Part shown: positions 17,480 through 26,037 of the stretch, piece after piece | How the letters are laid out: each line of letters begins with the position of its first letter | Numbering within the stretch: position 1 is the stretch's first letter | DNA from: Chitinophaga skermanii | Lineage (GTDB): Bacteria; Bacteroidota; Bacteroidia; Chitinophagales; Chitinophagaceae | Length of the DNA stretch: 64,000 nt | Direction of reading: 5' to 3' | Assembly (NCBI RefSeq): GCF_003259335.1 | Contig: NZ_QLLL01000005.1 | Coordinates: 310,001 to 374,000, forward strand | Position numbers and translations under genes: made by a program | The notes under the pieces: generated by a model | Database searches by the model: none | What the model was told of the DNA's origin: nothing | Seen by the model: only the letters and a program-made list of their open reading frames with translations

Positions 17480-17628
17480 TTATAAGATATATACAGTTTC
17501 ACGCAACGATAGTGAAACACTTATAAAATAGCTTATCCTTAGCCTTCGGGCTAATTAAAAATAACTCTAAAGTTGGCATAGGTTATGAAAACCTGTGAGT
17601 TTTTTAACTCGCAGGTTTATTTTTTTTT
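17480..17628 (+). ncRNA. Possible structured small RNA or structured 3' UTR
   Basis: Three hairpins follow one another between the usher-like gene and murF. The first has outer arms TATAAG (17481-17486) and CTTATA (17520-17525), with inner arms GTTTCAC (17496-17502) and GTGAAAC (17512-17518). The second is TTAGCC-TTCG-GGCTAA (17539-17554), a UUCG tetraloop. The third is a strong terminator (17589-17628). I recognise no known RNA family. The remaining 175 bases after the usher-like stop (17305-17479) are AT-rich and show nothing else. Confidence 0.4.
17589..17628 (+). terminator. Rho-independent terminator after the usher-like gene / candidate RNA
   Basis: AAACCTGTGAGTT (17589-17601) pairs with AACTCGCAGGTTT (17606-17618) with one wobble. 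A run of T ends at 17628. Confidence 0.85.
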
Positions 17629-17653
17629 AGCACATCCCCATCTTCTTGCTATA

Positions 17654-17689
17654 AAAAGAAAAACCCCGTCTCGCCAAGAGAACGGGGCT
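17654..17689 (-). terminator. Terminator of murF
   Basis: CCCCGT-CTC (17664-17672) pairs with GAG-A-ACGGGG (17678-17687), with one bulged A. The A-rich stretch 17652-17663 becomes the U-tract on the minus strand. Confidence 0.8.
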
Positions 17690-17708
17690 AAGTATATAAA
17701 GGGGGAAA

Positions 17709-18992
17709 CTATGCTTCAATTACACGTTCCATCCCAATTCCTCTCGATCCTTTAATTAAAATATGTGCCTCCTCGAATTGCTGTTGTTGCAACCAAGTTT
17801 TTGCGGCCATCGCATCCGGTAAATAAATGTAAGGGTGACGTACATGTTCAAAATCTCCTCCTACTAGTACTACGGCGTGCCAATGTTGTGTTTCCAATAA
17901 GTCAACCACAGCTTGGTGTTCCGCTACACTATTTTCTCCTAGTTCGCGCATGGCGCCTAGTAGTAACACTTTTTTTGTTGCATGCAAAGATGCAAAGTTA
18001 TCGATGGCGGCTTTCATACTGCTTGGGTTGGCGTTATAGGCATCCATAATGATCGTGTTCGAGCCTATTTGCATTACTTGCGAGCGGTTATTGCTAGGTG
18101 TATAGTTGCTAAGCGCTGTATGAATTTTTTCAACGGGCACTTTAAAGTATGAACCTACTGTTACGGCGGCTAGCACATTGGTATAGTTATAATCGCCAAC
18201 GAGGTTGGTTTGAATACTTTCCAACCCCGGGATGTTCTTTACACTTACTTCCAATAAAGGTTTGCCTGGCACAGGTTCTCCCGAATAATCGGCCTCGCCC
18301 TTTCCATATGTTACTACTTCAGCAATACCGGCACTCATGTCCACCAAGTAACTTAAGTCGTTACACACAAAGGCGGTGCCTTTATTAGCACGGGCATAAT
18401 CGTATAATTCTCCTTTGGCACGTTTTACCCCTTCTACACTTCCAAAACCTTCTAAATGCGCTTTACCAATGTTGGTAATAATCACGTGTGTGGGGTGGGC
18501 TACTTTGCAATAGCCTTCAATTTCTTTTTCGTGGTTGGCACCCATTTCAATAATGGCCATTTCTGTTCCTGCTGGAATACTTAACAAGGTTAAGGGTACG
18601 CCAATATGGTTATTCAAATTGCCAACAGTGGCAACGGTTTTGAAATGTTGTGATAGTACAGCATTGATCAACTCTTTCGTAGTGGTTTTACCGTTTGTAC
18701 CGGTGATACCGATGAAAGGGATGTTGAATTGTAAACGATGATGCTCGGCTAGCTTTTGTAGCGTTGTTAGTACATCGTCGACCAAAATTGTTTTATCTGC
18801 ATCGATGAAGTATGCTTTATCATCGATAATGGCGGCACGTGCGCCTGCTGCTAAGGCATTGGCGGCGTAGGTATTGCCATCAAAATTGGGTCCTTTTAAG
18901 GCAAAGAAAAGATCGCCTTGTTTGAGTTTCCTTGTATCGGTTTGAATCGATGGGTTTTGCAGGTATATATCGTAGAGTGCAGAAATGGTCAT
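17709..18992 (-). CDS. murF: UDP-N-acetylmuramoyl-tripeptide--D-alanyl-D-alanine ligase
   Basis: This 427-residue Mur ligase adds D-Ala-D-Ala to the UDP-MurNAc-tripeptide in the cytoplasm. It has a canonical P-loop ITGTNGKTTTKE, then IIEMGANHEKEIEGY, the TNIGKAHLEGFG carbamylated-lysine/Mg region and IMDAYNANPSSM, all as in housekeeping MurF. The ATG at 18990-18992 matches the conserved start (MTISALYDIY); the upstream extension is not conserved-looking. It differs clearly from the MurF half of the fusion at 4474-6981, which has a degenerate P-loop and no DAYNANP, so this is probably the main MurF. It stands outside any dcw cluster here. Confidence 0.94.
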   Translation of the reverse strand: MTISALYDIYLQNPSIQTDTRKLKQGDLFFALKGPNFDGNTYAANALAAGARAAIIDDKAYFIDADKTILVDDVLTTLQKLAEHHRLQFNIPFIGITGTNGKTTTKELINAVLSQHFKTVATVGNLNNHIGVPLTLLSIPAGTEMAIIEMGANHEKEIEGYCKVAHPTHVIITNIGKAHLEGFGSVEGVKRAKGELYDYARANKGTAFVCNDLSYLVDMSAGIAEVVTYGKGEADYSGEPVPGKPLLEVSVKNIPGLESIQTNLVGDYNYTNVLAAVTVGSYFKVPVEKIHTALSNYTPSNNRSQVMQIGSNTIIMDAYNANPSSMKAAIDNFASLHATKKVLLLGAMRELGENSVAEHQAVVDLLETQHWHAVVLVGGDFEHVRHPYIYLPDAMAAKTWLQQQQFEEAHILIKGSRGIGMERVIEA

Positions 18993-19116
18993 GGTACTTC
19001 TTCGTTTCCTACAAAAATAACAAAGCAAAGCATTCGTTGAACTACTCTTTAAATTTTTAGATGCAGGCAACGCTTATTCCAACAATCACGTAAGAACAGG
19101 TAAACTCATTTCCTGC

Positions 19117-19488
19117 ATGAAACGATTGTTAAGTATTGGCCTTTTATGTTCAATGGTGATATATGCTTGTACGAATACCGAAGCGCCCGAGCCGGCAAAG
19201 CCACTTACGGCTTGCGATTCGGCCGATATAAGGGCGGCGCGTATTTACGAGATTATTTCAACTTCTTGTGTTAACCGTAGTTGCCATCCCGGTGGTGGAA
19301 CGCCGGCGCGGGCAGATTTTTCTTCTTTACAGAAATTAGAAAACTATATCACTGCTAATCCTTCCTTTTTCGCAACACGGGTAACAAGTGCCACCGCAGA
19401 TATGCCACAAATTATGGGCTATCAGCCGCTCAGCGCAGCTGTAAAGGATTCTATTGCCTGTTGGATTTCAAAAGGTATGCCTCACTAA
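19117..19488 (+). CDS. Small lipoprotein with an unusual CX4CH heme-like motif
   Basis: The 123-residue protein begins with a lipoprotein signal (lipobox IYAC, Cys18). It then has ISTSCVNRSCHPGGG, a CX4CH motif near residues 52-58 like the spaced heme-attachment motif of some multiheme cytochromes. The C-terminal AAVKDSIACWISKGMPH resembles the last helix of c-type cytochrome domains (usually WIxxGAP). It is the first gene of a tight operon with a YceI protein (14 bases) and an outer-membrane barrel (8 bases), suggesting a periplasmic redox or lipid-related unit. Heme binding is inferred; the extra spacer residues make it uncertain. Confidence 0.7.
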   Translation: MKRLLSIGLLCSMVIYACTNTEAPEPAKPLTACDSADIRAARIYEIISTSCVNRSCHPGGGTPARADFSSLQKLENYITANPSFFATRVTSATADMPQIMGYQPLSAAVKDSIACWISKGMPH

Positions 19489-19502
19489 TAAAATTGCTCA
19501 CG

Positions 19503-20051
19503 ATGAAAGCTTGCTTATGGCTTTGTTGCCTATTATTCTTCACGCTCCATGCTGCAGCCCAAAACATTTTCTCGGCTAAAAATGTAGCCAGTAGCTTCTT
19601 TTCTAAAGCGCCTTTGGAAGATATTGACGCGCATTCGAAAAGCGGCGTATCTGCTATAAATGTGCAAGCACGCACCGTGTTTGTACAGGTGCCTATTAAC
19701 TCGTTCGAGTTTAAGAAAAGCTTGATGCAAGAACATTTTAACGAGAATTATATGGAGAGCGACAAATACCCCAATGCCATTTTTAAAGGAAGGATTGTAG
19801 ATGAGATTAACCTTGCTACCAACGGTACTTACACGGCTACTGTAACGGGTAATTTGCTGCTGCATGGTGTTGATAAAACGTATTCCGAGAAAGTGACCTT
19901 CACGGTGAATAACGGGAAAATCAATGCCGTAGCCAATTTTAAAGTCAAACTCGCCGATCATAAAATCAAAATTCCTACGATCGTTTTCAAAAATATTGCT
20001 GAAGTGGTAGATGTTTCTATCGAAGCCAATTATCTCCCTTATTCAAAATAA
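19503..20051 (+). CDS. YceI-family periplasmic protein
   Basis: The 182-residue protein from the ATG at 19503 has a signal peptide (about residues 1-20) and a YceI lipocalin-like barrel. The family pattern is clear: HFNENYMESDKYPNAIFKG, then GNLLLHGVDKTYSEKVTF and a C-terminal KLADHKIKIP strand. YceI proteins bind isoprenoid or other lipids in a long cavity. In the centre of a lipoprotein/YceI/barrel operon it probably carries a hydrophobic ligand or quinone-like molecule. That function is an inference. Confidence 0.88.
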   Translation: MKACLWLCCLLFFTLHAAAQNIFSAKNVASSFFSKAPLEDIDAHSKSGVSAINVQARTVFVQVPINSFEFKKSLMQEHFNENYMESDKYPNAIFKGRIVDEINLATNGTYTATVTGNLLLHGVDKTYSEKVTFTVNNGKINAVANFKVKLADHKIKIPTIVFKNIAEVVDVSIEANYLPYSK

Positions 20052-20059
20052 CAATCGCT

Positions 20060-20992
20060 ATGCGTCGACTATATTACCTTTTACTGGCTTGTGTATTGCC
20101 ATCAGCTGCCTTTGCACAAGACGACCTTTCCCAATTATTCAAAGATACTGTGAACCGTCGCCAACCCGTGTTGTGGACATTCAAATCGACCCGTATTATC
20201 AACGGCGAATCTACAGAGATGCTGAAAAAGCATGAGCTTGATTTCCGGGTATCACACCGTTTTGGTGATTTTGCCGGGTCGAATGGAGGTGGTAAAACCT
20301 TTTTTGGTATGGATAACAGTTCCGATATACGGATTGCATTCGAGTATGGTGTAACCGATGATTTTACAGTAGGTATAAGCCGTGCGAAAGGTTCGGGCAA
20401 TTTATCGCAGTTATACGAAGTATTGGGAAAATACCGCTTGGTACAACAAACGCAGGATAACCATATCCCGGTAAGCGTGGCCGCATTTGGAAACGTAGTA
20501 ACAAGTGCCATGAAAAGCAGTACAACGGAATCGGACCCAAGCTACTTCGGTCGTTTTAGCGACCGTATGAGTTATACCGCCCAAGTGATTATCAGCCGGA
20601 AATTCGGTAAATCGTTATCGTTGGCGGTATTGCCTTCGTATGTGCATCGTAACCGGGTGGAATTCATGGATATGAATAACATGTTTGCCGTGGGTGTAGG
20701 TGGCAGGTTGCGCCTCTCGAACCGCGTTGCTTTTGTTGCCGACTACTTTGTACCGTTTAGAAGCCGTGAAAGCAAGGACTACTTCGCATCAATGGGGCGG
20801 AAATACTATAATTCTTTGGGTGTAGGCGTAGAAATTGAAACCGGTGGCCACGTATTCCACCTAAACTTCACGAATGCCACAGCCACCCTTGAGAATCAAT
20901 TCATTCCAGAAACAACTAGTACTTGGTTAGATGGCCAGTACCGCTGGGGCTTCAATATTTCCCGGAGGTTTTCTATGAAGCATAAAAAATAA
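20060..20992 (+). CDS. DUF5777-like outer-membrane beta-barrel protein
   Basis: The 310-residue protein has a signal peptide (about residues 1-19) and amphipathic strands to the end. LDFRVSHRFGDFAGSNGGGKTFFGMDNSSDIRI resembles the DUF5777 barrel family, quoted here only in part: FRVSHRFGDF and FGMDNSSD are the key blocks. It follows the YceI gene by 8 bases and is the last member of the three-gene operon. The association with a heme-like lipoprotein and YceI recurs, as I remember it, in other Bacteroidota, but its biochemical role is not known to me. A terminator follows at 21024. Confidence 0.75.
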   Translation: MRRLYYLLLACVLPSAAFAQDDLSQLFKDTVNRRQPVLWTFKSTRIINGESTEMLKKHELDFRVSHRFGDFAGSNGGGKTFFGMDNSSDIRIAFEYGVTDDFTVGISRAKGSGNLSQLYEVLGKYRLVQQTQDNHIPVSVAAFGNVVTSAMKSSTTESDPSYFGRFSDRMSYTAQVIISRKFGKSLSLAVLPSYVHRNRVEFMDMNNMFAVGVGGRLRLSNRVAFVADYFVPFRSRESKDYFASMGRKYYNSLGVGVEIETGGHVFHLNFTNATATLENQFIPETTSTWLDGQYRWGFNISRRFSMKHKK

Positions 20993-21023
20993 CCGCCTGT
21001 GTATCGGCCAGGCACAAATAGGT

Positions 21024-21063
21024 AAGCATACGAGTACTTCCGCGGCAGTATCCGTATGCTTTT
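21024..21063 (+). terminator. Terminator of the heme-like lipoprotein/YceI/barrel operon
   Basis: AAGCATACG (21024-21032) and CGTATGCTT (21053-21061) pair perfectly. An inner GTACT/AGTAT stem lies between them and TTTT follows. Confidence 0.75.
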
Positions 21064-21595
21064 CTAGGCTACAATCGTCGAAGTTATTGTAAATGAATAC
21101 GTAATAAGCAGCGGCTGTAGGATTAGCAATGTCGATATAAGGAGAGGATAAGGTAAAGATAAGGAAATGATAGGGTAGAATACGGTGTAACAAAGGCGCT
21201 GTAACGTAGAACCACGGCCGATTACAAGGCAAACTACAGAGAAACTACAGAGAAATTACAGAGAAGCTACAGAGAAACTACAGAGAGGTTACGGGTAGCA
21301 TAATGTAAAGTGCTGAAAATTAAATGGTTGTCTTTCGCTTTAAATAACTTGAAAGTTAGCTAGCGATGTAAGGAATGAGTTTGACAGCCAGGTTCTATAT
21401 GGAATAAATAAGAGAAGTGGAAATTGACCTGCTAGGGGAGGCGTACGATATTTAAAGATACTGAATAAAACTGCATATTGCTAGCATAATAACTAAGTGG
21501 GAAAGAACGTTTTATGTCGAAGGTTTTCTATTACGTAACTTTATTATGGTAATAGTTATTTAGTACGCATAAAAAGCAAAACGAGGAAAATCGAC
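21064..21595 (+). other. Long intergenic region without a recognisable gene
   Basis: Apart from the 11-bp tandem repeat at 21231-21285, I see no coding potential, RNA fold or promoter match here. The part just before 21596 contains CGAGGA (21582-21587), a Shine-Dalgarno-like sequence for the short zincin. Confidence 0.5.
21231..21285. repeat. Tandem repeat, five 11-bp units (AAACTACAGAG)
   Basis: Units start at 21231, 21242, 21253, 21264 and 21275. Units 1, 2 and 5 are identical; unit 3 has one change (AAATTACAGAG) and unit 4 one change (AAGCTACAGAG). A decayed sixth copy may follow. The unit equals about one DNA turn, but it is unlike the TTAAYA arrays elsewhere. Confidence 0.85.
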
Positions 21596-21919
21596 TTGTT
21601 ATTGACAGTTAAGATAAAAGAGAACTCCCTAGTGGCGAAGATCGCTGCTGGGCGCTTAAAAAGCGCTGATATGGCGATTGTATTTGGGGATACGATTTAT
21701 TTGCACGGGGTAAGTAAGTCGGCATTCCTGGCACAGCCGGCTTGGGTGAGGCATGAAGTTTGTCATGTATTGCAATACAAGCAGTTTGGTTTTCTGAACT
21801 TCTTGTGCCGTTACCTCGTAGAGTGGGTAAAGGTTGGCTATCACGCGAATAAGTACGAAGCAGCCGCTCGTGATGCCGAGCGCGACCCCGGGGTCATGAA
21901 CGGTGTAATCATTGCTTAA
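21596..21919 (+). CDS. Short zincin-like protein with HExxH motif
   Basis: The 107-residue protein contains RHEVCHVLQYKQFGFLNFL near residues 52-70, with the zinc-protease motif HEVCH, and later GYHANKYEAAARDAE. The second block could supply the third metal ligand (E of KYEAAA). Minimal proteins of this shape are common in Bacteroidota and relate to the DUF4157-type zincins. No signal peptide is seen, so it may act in the cytoplasm. No ATG is available; TTG at 21596 follows CGAGGA by 8 bases. Proteolytic activity is not shown. Confidence 0.65.
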   Translation: MLLTVKIKENSLVAKIAAGRLKSADMAIVFGDTIYLHGVSKSAFLAQPAWVRHEVCHVLQYKQFGFLNFLCRYLVEWVKVGYHANKYEAAARDAERDPGVMNGVIIA

Positions 21920-22004
21920 AGATTCGTTAAATAGCAACCGATTGTATAAAAAATGGCCGCTGAGCGGTTATTTTCCTTATTTTTACGTTAAAGGTTGTTT
22001 TAAT

Positions 22005-22391
22005 ATGGTAAAAAAGGTTACAGAAGGTATCACAATAAGCGTTGAAACGTTCTACCAGCCTGATTATTCGAATCCGATTGGAAGCGAATTTATGTTTGCA
22101 TACCGTATTACCATCGAAAACAATAATACCTTCCCAATTAAATTACTTCGTCGCCATTGGTACATCATTGATTCTAATGGTAATCATCGCGAAGTTGAAG
22201 GTGAAGGGGTGGTAGGTGTGCAGCCGCTTTTGGCGCCAGGCGAGAGCTATCAATATGTTTCCGGGTCTAATTTGCGTACAGAAATCGGAAAAATGTACGG
22301 AACATACCAAATGGAAAACCAGTTGAATAAGAAATTATTCGAGGTGAAAATTCCAGAATTCCAGATGATCGTTCCGTTCAAACTGAATTAA
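22005..22391 (+). CDS. apaG: ApaG-family protein
   Basis: The 128-residue single-domain protein starts at the ATG at 22005, giving the usual family length. It has the ApaG fibronectin-III-like fold, with FMFAYRITIENNNTFPIKLL, then RRHWYIIDSNGNHREVEGEG and GVVGVQPLLAPGESYQYVSG. ApaG was linked to magnesium/cobalt efflux in Salmonella, but the biochemical activity is unclear. It is single-gene here, ending 26 bases before the convergent gldB. Confidence 0.92.
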   Translation: MVKKVTEGITISVETFYQPDYSNPIGSEFMFAYRITIENNNTFPIKLLRRHWYIIDSNGNHREVEGEGVVGVQPLLAPGESYQYVSGSNLRTEIGKMYGTYQMENQLNKKLFEVKIPEFQMIVPFKLN

Positions 22392-22417
22392 TTATTTTTT
22401 TCTCCCTAGTTGAACCG

Positions 22418-23464
22418 CTACCTAGGCCGGTACTTCGATTCCGTAAAGATTTGTAATGCGTCTTTATGCTCCATGAGTTGCTGTAATGTAACGTCTGGAT
22501 GTTTTTCCATGTATTGTTTTACAATTTGCCAACCCACATAATAGCCGATTTGCCCCGGTGCTTCACCAGGCATGCCTTGCGTTGACGGGGTTTCATTGGT
22601 ATAATGCATAATTTTCTGGAAGTCGGTTGTGTACAAAAGCTCGTTCATCACGAAGTATTTGTAGATCATCTCTTCATTTTGCTCACACCATTTGAGTTGC
22701 GCCGCGGTATAGCCAATTTTCAGCGTATCGGGGGTGTTCGGCATTACTTTGTCTAGGAAGTACTGCTGCTTGCCCATGTCGACAAACTGCTCGATTAACT
22801 TTGCTCCATCTGCACGGAAGGGATAATGTTGTTGCGCCCATGCACGCATGGCATTGGGTACAATGTACTGCGGGGTAAACTTGCGTACCATGTATGCTGG
22901 AAATTCTTCTGCCAGCAAGCCATAAATAGGAAAATCTTCTCCCAAATACATATCTAATCCAATTCCCAACACGCTATCGACGGTTACGGCCCCAAAATTG
23001 CTAATAGCAGAAATAAAGCCGACAACTTTAGGGGCGTTAAAGCTTGGAATGTAATATTTGGTATAACGAAATGCTTCGCTGAGTTCTTTTGCTATTTGTT
23101 GGGTATTGGGGAATTTTAGGTCAACCTCCTCGGCTAACCCGCGGATGTCTTTGTTGGTGAGCATGTTGTGCATTTGCTTCATCACCAAAGCACTACTGTC
23201 GCTATAAGGACCCATATTCATGATATGCTCAACAAAAACAGGGAAAAACACAGGGTAAGTTTCGTTCAATAATTTTAAACCACTTGCCACGTTATTAGTA
23301 TCGACGCGCATCAAAGCTTGGTCGAACCTTTCCACCTTTACATTGATAGCGATTTGACTAATATCGGGAGCTTTAGATTTAGTGCCACAACTAGAAAATA
23401 GAGATAAAGCTAAGCCTGTGCCTAAAAGCAGTCGGAAAAAATATTTATTGATGTAGTTTTGCAT
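22418..23464 (-). CDS. gldB: Gliding motility lipoprotein GldB
   Basis: The 348-residue protein has a lipoprotein signal ending LFSSC (Cys26). It shows the GldB pattern: VKVERFDQALMRVDT near the mature N-terminus, LNETYPVFFPVFVEHIMNMG, and a conserved helical C-terminal part with GYYVGWQIVKQYMEKHPDVTL. GldB is a cell-envelope lipoprotein required for gliding in Flavobacterium. It diverges from a PorT-like barrel gene; the two ATGs are only 21 bases apart, so promoters must overlap the coding starts. nadE lies nearby, as in several other Bacteroidota. Confidence 0.92.
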   Translation of the reverse strand: MQNYINKYFFRLLLGTGLALSLFSSCGTKSKAPDISQIAINVKVERFDQALMRVDTNNVASGLKLLNETYPVFFPVFVEHIMNMGPYSDSSALVMKQMHNMLTNKDIRGLAEEVDLKFPNTQQIAKELSEAFRYTKYYIPSFNAPKVVGFISAISNFGAVTVDSVLGIGLDMYLGEDFPIYGLLAEEFPAYMVRKFTPQYIVPNAMRAWAQQHYPFRADGAKLIEQFVDMGKQQYFLDKVMPNTPDTLKIGYTAAQLKWCEQNEEMIYKYFVMNELLYTTDFQKIMHYTNETPSTQGMPGEAPGQIGYYVGWQIVKQYMEKHPDVTLQQLMEHKDALQIFTESKYRPR

Positions 23465-23485
23465 CCCCTTTTAAACAATTTAAGA

Positions 23486-24226
23486 ATGGTAAATTTAGAT
23501 GTTAAGCATGTAACCAGGAAACGTAAATCAATATTTCCTGTTATGTTACTCGGATTATTTTTTTTGATGCATACAGATGTGCAAGCGCAAAGAGGTGATT
23601 ATGGTAAAAGGTATAGCAATGAAAAACAATTCCGTTTAGGGTTCACCCTTAGTCCACTCGGTTCTTTCTTTAAAGCACAAGAACCCGGTGTAGAACGCAA
23701 TGCCGGCCGCTTCGGTGTTAACTTCGGTGTAATGTTCGACTACTTTTTAGACGCCGACAATCATTACGCGATTTCTTCCGGTTTAAGCGCAGTATCTGCT
23801 GGTAGTACGTTGAAGTACGACGCTGGTAAAGGTTTGAAAGACTTTTCTACCTTCCCGGCTGAATACGATATCCGTATGCAGTACTTGGAAATCCCTGTTT
23901 CCTTGAAATTGAAAACCGACCTCGAGAATGATTTCTCCTTGTACGGTCAATTCGGTACCTTCTTCCAAGCGCCCATCCGTGCAAGAACAGACATTATCAC
24001 GAACGGTCTTAAAACGGAGAAAGTGAACATCATGGGCGATGTAAATCCTTTAAACATGGGTTTACTTGTAGGTGCGGGTGTAGAATATCCTATCTCGGAA
24101 TCGTTGACATTAACAGCTGGATTGAGCTACCAAAATGGCTTTATCGACGTTACCCGCAACAGCAAATGGCATGACGGTCGTATCAACAACAACTCGTTTG
24201 CATTACGATTAGGGTTATTCTTCTAA
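23486..24226 (+). CDS. PorT-like outer-membrane beta-barrel protein
   Basis: The 246-residue protein from the ATG at 23486 has an N-terminal hydrophobic signal ending near DVQAQ (about residue 35). An 8-strand-type barrel follows with alternating Gly/aromatic strands: FRLGFTLSPLGSFF, then MQYLEIPVSLKLKT and LLVGAGVEYPISESLTLTAGL, ending in a C-terminal Phe. The middle block LEIP(V)SLKLKT is typical of the PorT/outer-membrane barrel family. PorT is part of type IX secretion, and the neighbour is gldB, so a T9SS link is possible. Many porT-like proteins are unrelated to secretion, so I leave the symbol empty. Confidence 0.78.
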   Translation: MVNLDVKHVTRKRKSIFPVMLLGLFFLMHTDVQAQRGDYGKRYSNEKQFRLGFTLSPLGSFFKAQEPGVERNAGRFGVNFGVMFDYFLDADNHYAISSGLSAVSAGSTLKYDAGKGLKDFSTFPAEYDIRMQYLEIPVSLKLKTDLENDFSLYGQFGTFFQAPIRARTDIITNGLKTEKVNIMGDVNPLNMGLLVGAGVEYPISESLTLTAGLSYQNGFIDVTRNSKWHDGRINNNSFALRLGLFF

Positions 24227-24253
24227 TAAATAGAAATACATTTTTTGCATAGC

Positions 24254-24289
24254 AACCTGTTAGGTAACTTTACACCTAGCAGGTTTTTT
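24254..24289 (+). terminator. Terminator after the PorT-like gene
   Basis: AACCTGTTAGGT (24254-24265) pairs with ACCTAGCAGGTT (24274-24285) with one wobble. TTTTTT follows. Confidence 0.85.
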
Positions 24290-24311
24290 GTTTATTAGAA
24301 ACAGTACTAAC

Positions 24312-25982
24312 ATGAAGATTATTCTTGCCCAACAAAACTATCACATTGGGAATTTCGATGACAACGTTGCAAAAATTGTAGCTGCTATTCAAGAAGCTGC
24401 CGTAGACGGCGCTGATTTGGTGGTGTTTTCAGAACTCTGCGTATGCGGTTACCCGCCGCGCGACTTTTTAGAGTTCGAAGATTTTATTACCAAATGTTAT
24501 CAAGCCATTGATACGATTAAATCATATACCCAAAAAGTAGCTGTATTAGTAGGTGCTCCTTGCAAAAATGAAATTGCGGAAGGGAAAGACTTGTTCAATG
24601 CTGCCTGGTTTTTACACGAGGGCGAAGTGAAACATGTAGTACATAAAACGTTGCTACCAACATACGATGTGTTCGACGAGTACCGTTATTTCGAACCGGC
24701 TTACAGTTGGAATGTTATTCCTTTCAAAGGAAAGAAACTGGCGGTTACTATCTGCGAAGACATATGGAACTTAGGCGATAACCCTTTGTACCGCGTTGCG
24801 CCAATGGATCAAATGATGGCCCAGCAACCCGATGTAATGATTAACCTTAGTGCATCCCCGTTCGATTATAATGCCGACGAGAAACGTAAAGAAATTATTC
24901 GTGCCAACGTGTTGAAATACAAATTGCCGATGTTCTATTGCAATACCGTAGGCTCACAAACCGAAATCGTGTTCGATGGCGGTAGCGTAATTTACGATGC
25001 CAATGGCAACATCGCCAAGCAATTACCTTCCTTCGTTGAGGCAATGGATGGTATGAACTTGGAAGATTTAGCACCTTACAACCCTAGCCAGTCTTCAATT
25101 CAAGGCGAAACATTCAGCTATACAGATCTAGTATTTGACCAACATATCGACCGTGTATACGATGCGATTGTAATGGGTGTAAAGGATTACTTCCAGAAAA
25201 TGGGCTTCAAGAAAGCCATTTTAGGTTCTAGTGGTGGTATTGATAGCGCTGTAACCCTTGCTATTGCTGTAGAAGCCTTAGGAAAAGAGAATGTACGCGC
25301 CATTTTAATGCCGTCTCCATATTCTACAGAACATAGTGTGGATGATGCGGTAGCCTTATCGAAGAATTTGGATAACCCGTACGACATCATTCGAATTAAC
25401 AATATTTACGAGGCTTTTTTAAAGGAATTAGACCCGTTCTTCCAAGGTTTACCTTTTAACGTGGCAGAGGAAAATACGCAGAGTAGGATTCGTGGGAACT
25501 TATTGATGGGCTTATCGAATAAGTTCGGTTATATCTTGCTCAATACTTCTAACAAAAGCGAATTATCTACCGGCTATGGTACTTTGTACGGTGATATGGC
25601 CGGCGGTTTATCCGTTTTAGGCGATGTGTACAAAATGCAGGTATATGCTTTAGCCCGTTATATTAACCGCGAGAAGGAGATTATTCCAGTTAATATCATC
25701 GATAAAGCGCCTTCAGCCGAGTTAAGGCCTAACCAAAAGGATAGTGATAGCTTGCCAGATTATACTGTTTTGGATAAAATTCTTTTCCAATATATTGAGA
25801 GAAGGCAAGGTCCACGCGAGATTATCGAGCAAGGATACGATCATGCTTTGGTAACGCGTACTTTGAAAATGGTGAACACCAATGAGTATAAGCGTAACCA
25901 GTTCTGCCCTATCATTCGTGTGTCTAGTAAGGCTTTTGGGGTAGGAAGAAGGGTGCCTATCGTGGGTAAATACCTCGGTTAA
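24312..25982 (+). CDS. nadE: Glutamine-dependent NAD+ synthetase
   Basis: The 556-residue protein joins a nitrilase-type glutaminase (about 1-250) to an NAD synthetase domain (about 280-556). The Glu-Lys-Cys triad is E41 in VVFSELCVCGYPP, K112 in HKTLLPTYDVF and C148 in TICEDIW. The ATP-binding loop is SSGGIDSAV near residues 305-313. It makes NAD from nicotinate adenine dinucleotide using glutamine nitrogen. The start at 24312 leaves MKIILAQQNY as the conserved first strand. Synteny with gldB is seen in other Bacteroidota. Confidence 0.95.
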   Translation: MKIILAQQNYHIGNFDDNVAKIVAAIQEAAVDGADLVVFSELCVCGYPPRDFLEFEDFITKCYQAIDTIKSYTQKVAVLVGAPCKNEIAEGKDLFNAAWFLHEGEVKHVVHKTLLPTYDVFDEYRYFEPAYSWNVIPFKGKKLAVTICEDIWNLGDNPLYRVAPMDQMMAQQPDVMINLSASPFDYNADEKRKEIIRANVLKYKLPMFYCNTVGSQTEIVFDGGSVIYDANGNIAKQLPSFVEAMDGMNLEDLAPYNPSQSSIQGETFSYTDLVFDQHIDRVYDAIVMGVKDYFQKMGFKKAILGSSGGIDSAVTLAIAVEALGKENVRAILMPSPYSTEHSVDDAVALSKNLDNPYDIIRINNIYEAFLKELDPFFQGLPFNVAEENTQSRIRGNLLMGLSNKFGYILLNTSNKSELSTGYGTLYGDMAGGLSVLGDVYKMQVYALARYINREKEIIPVNIIDKAPSAELRPNQKDSDSLPDYTVLDKILFQYIERRQGPREIIEQGYDHALVTRTLKMVNTNEYKRNQFCPIIRVSSKAFGVGRRVPIVGKYLG

Positions 25983-26037
25983 AATATTTTTCGCCCGCGT
26001 ATACAATTCGCTGGGCAAATTTTATCTTTGCTACTTC

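Noticed and set aside
21231..21296. Possible CRISPR array
   Set aside because: The 11-bp units are contiguous with no spacers, and there are no cas genes.
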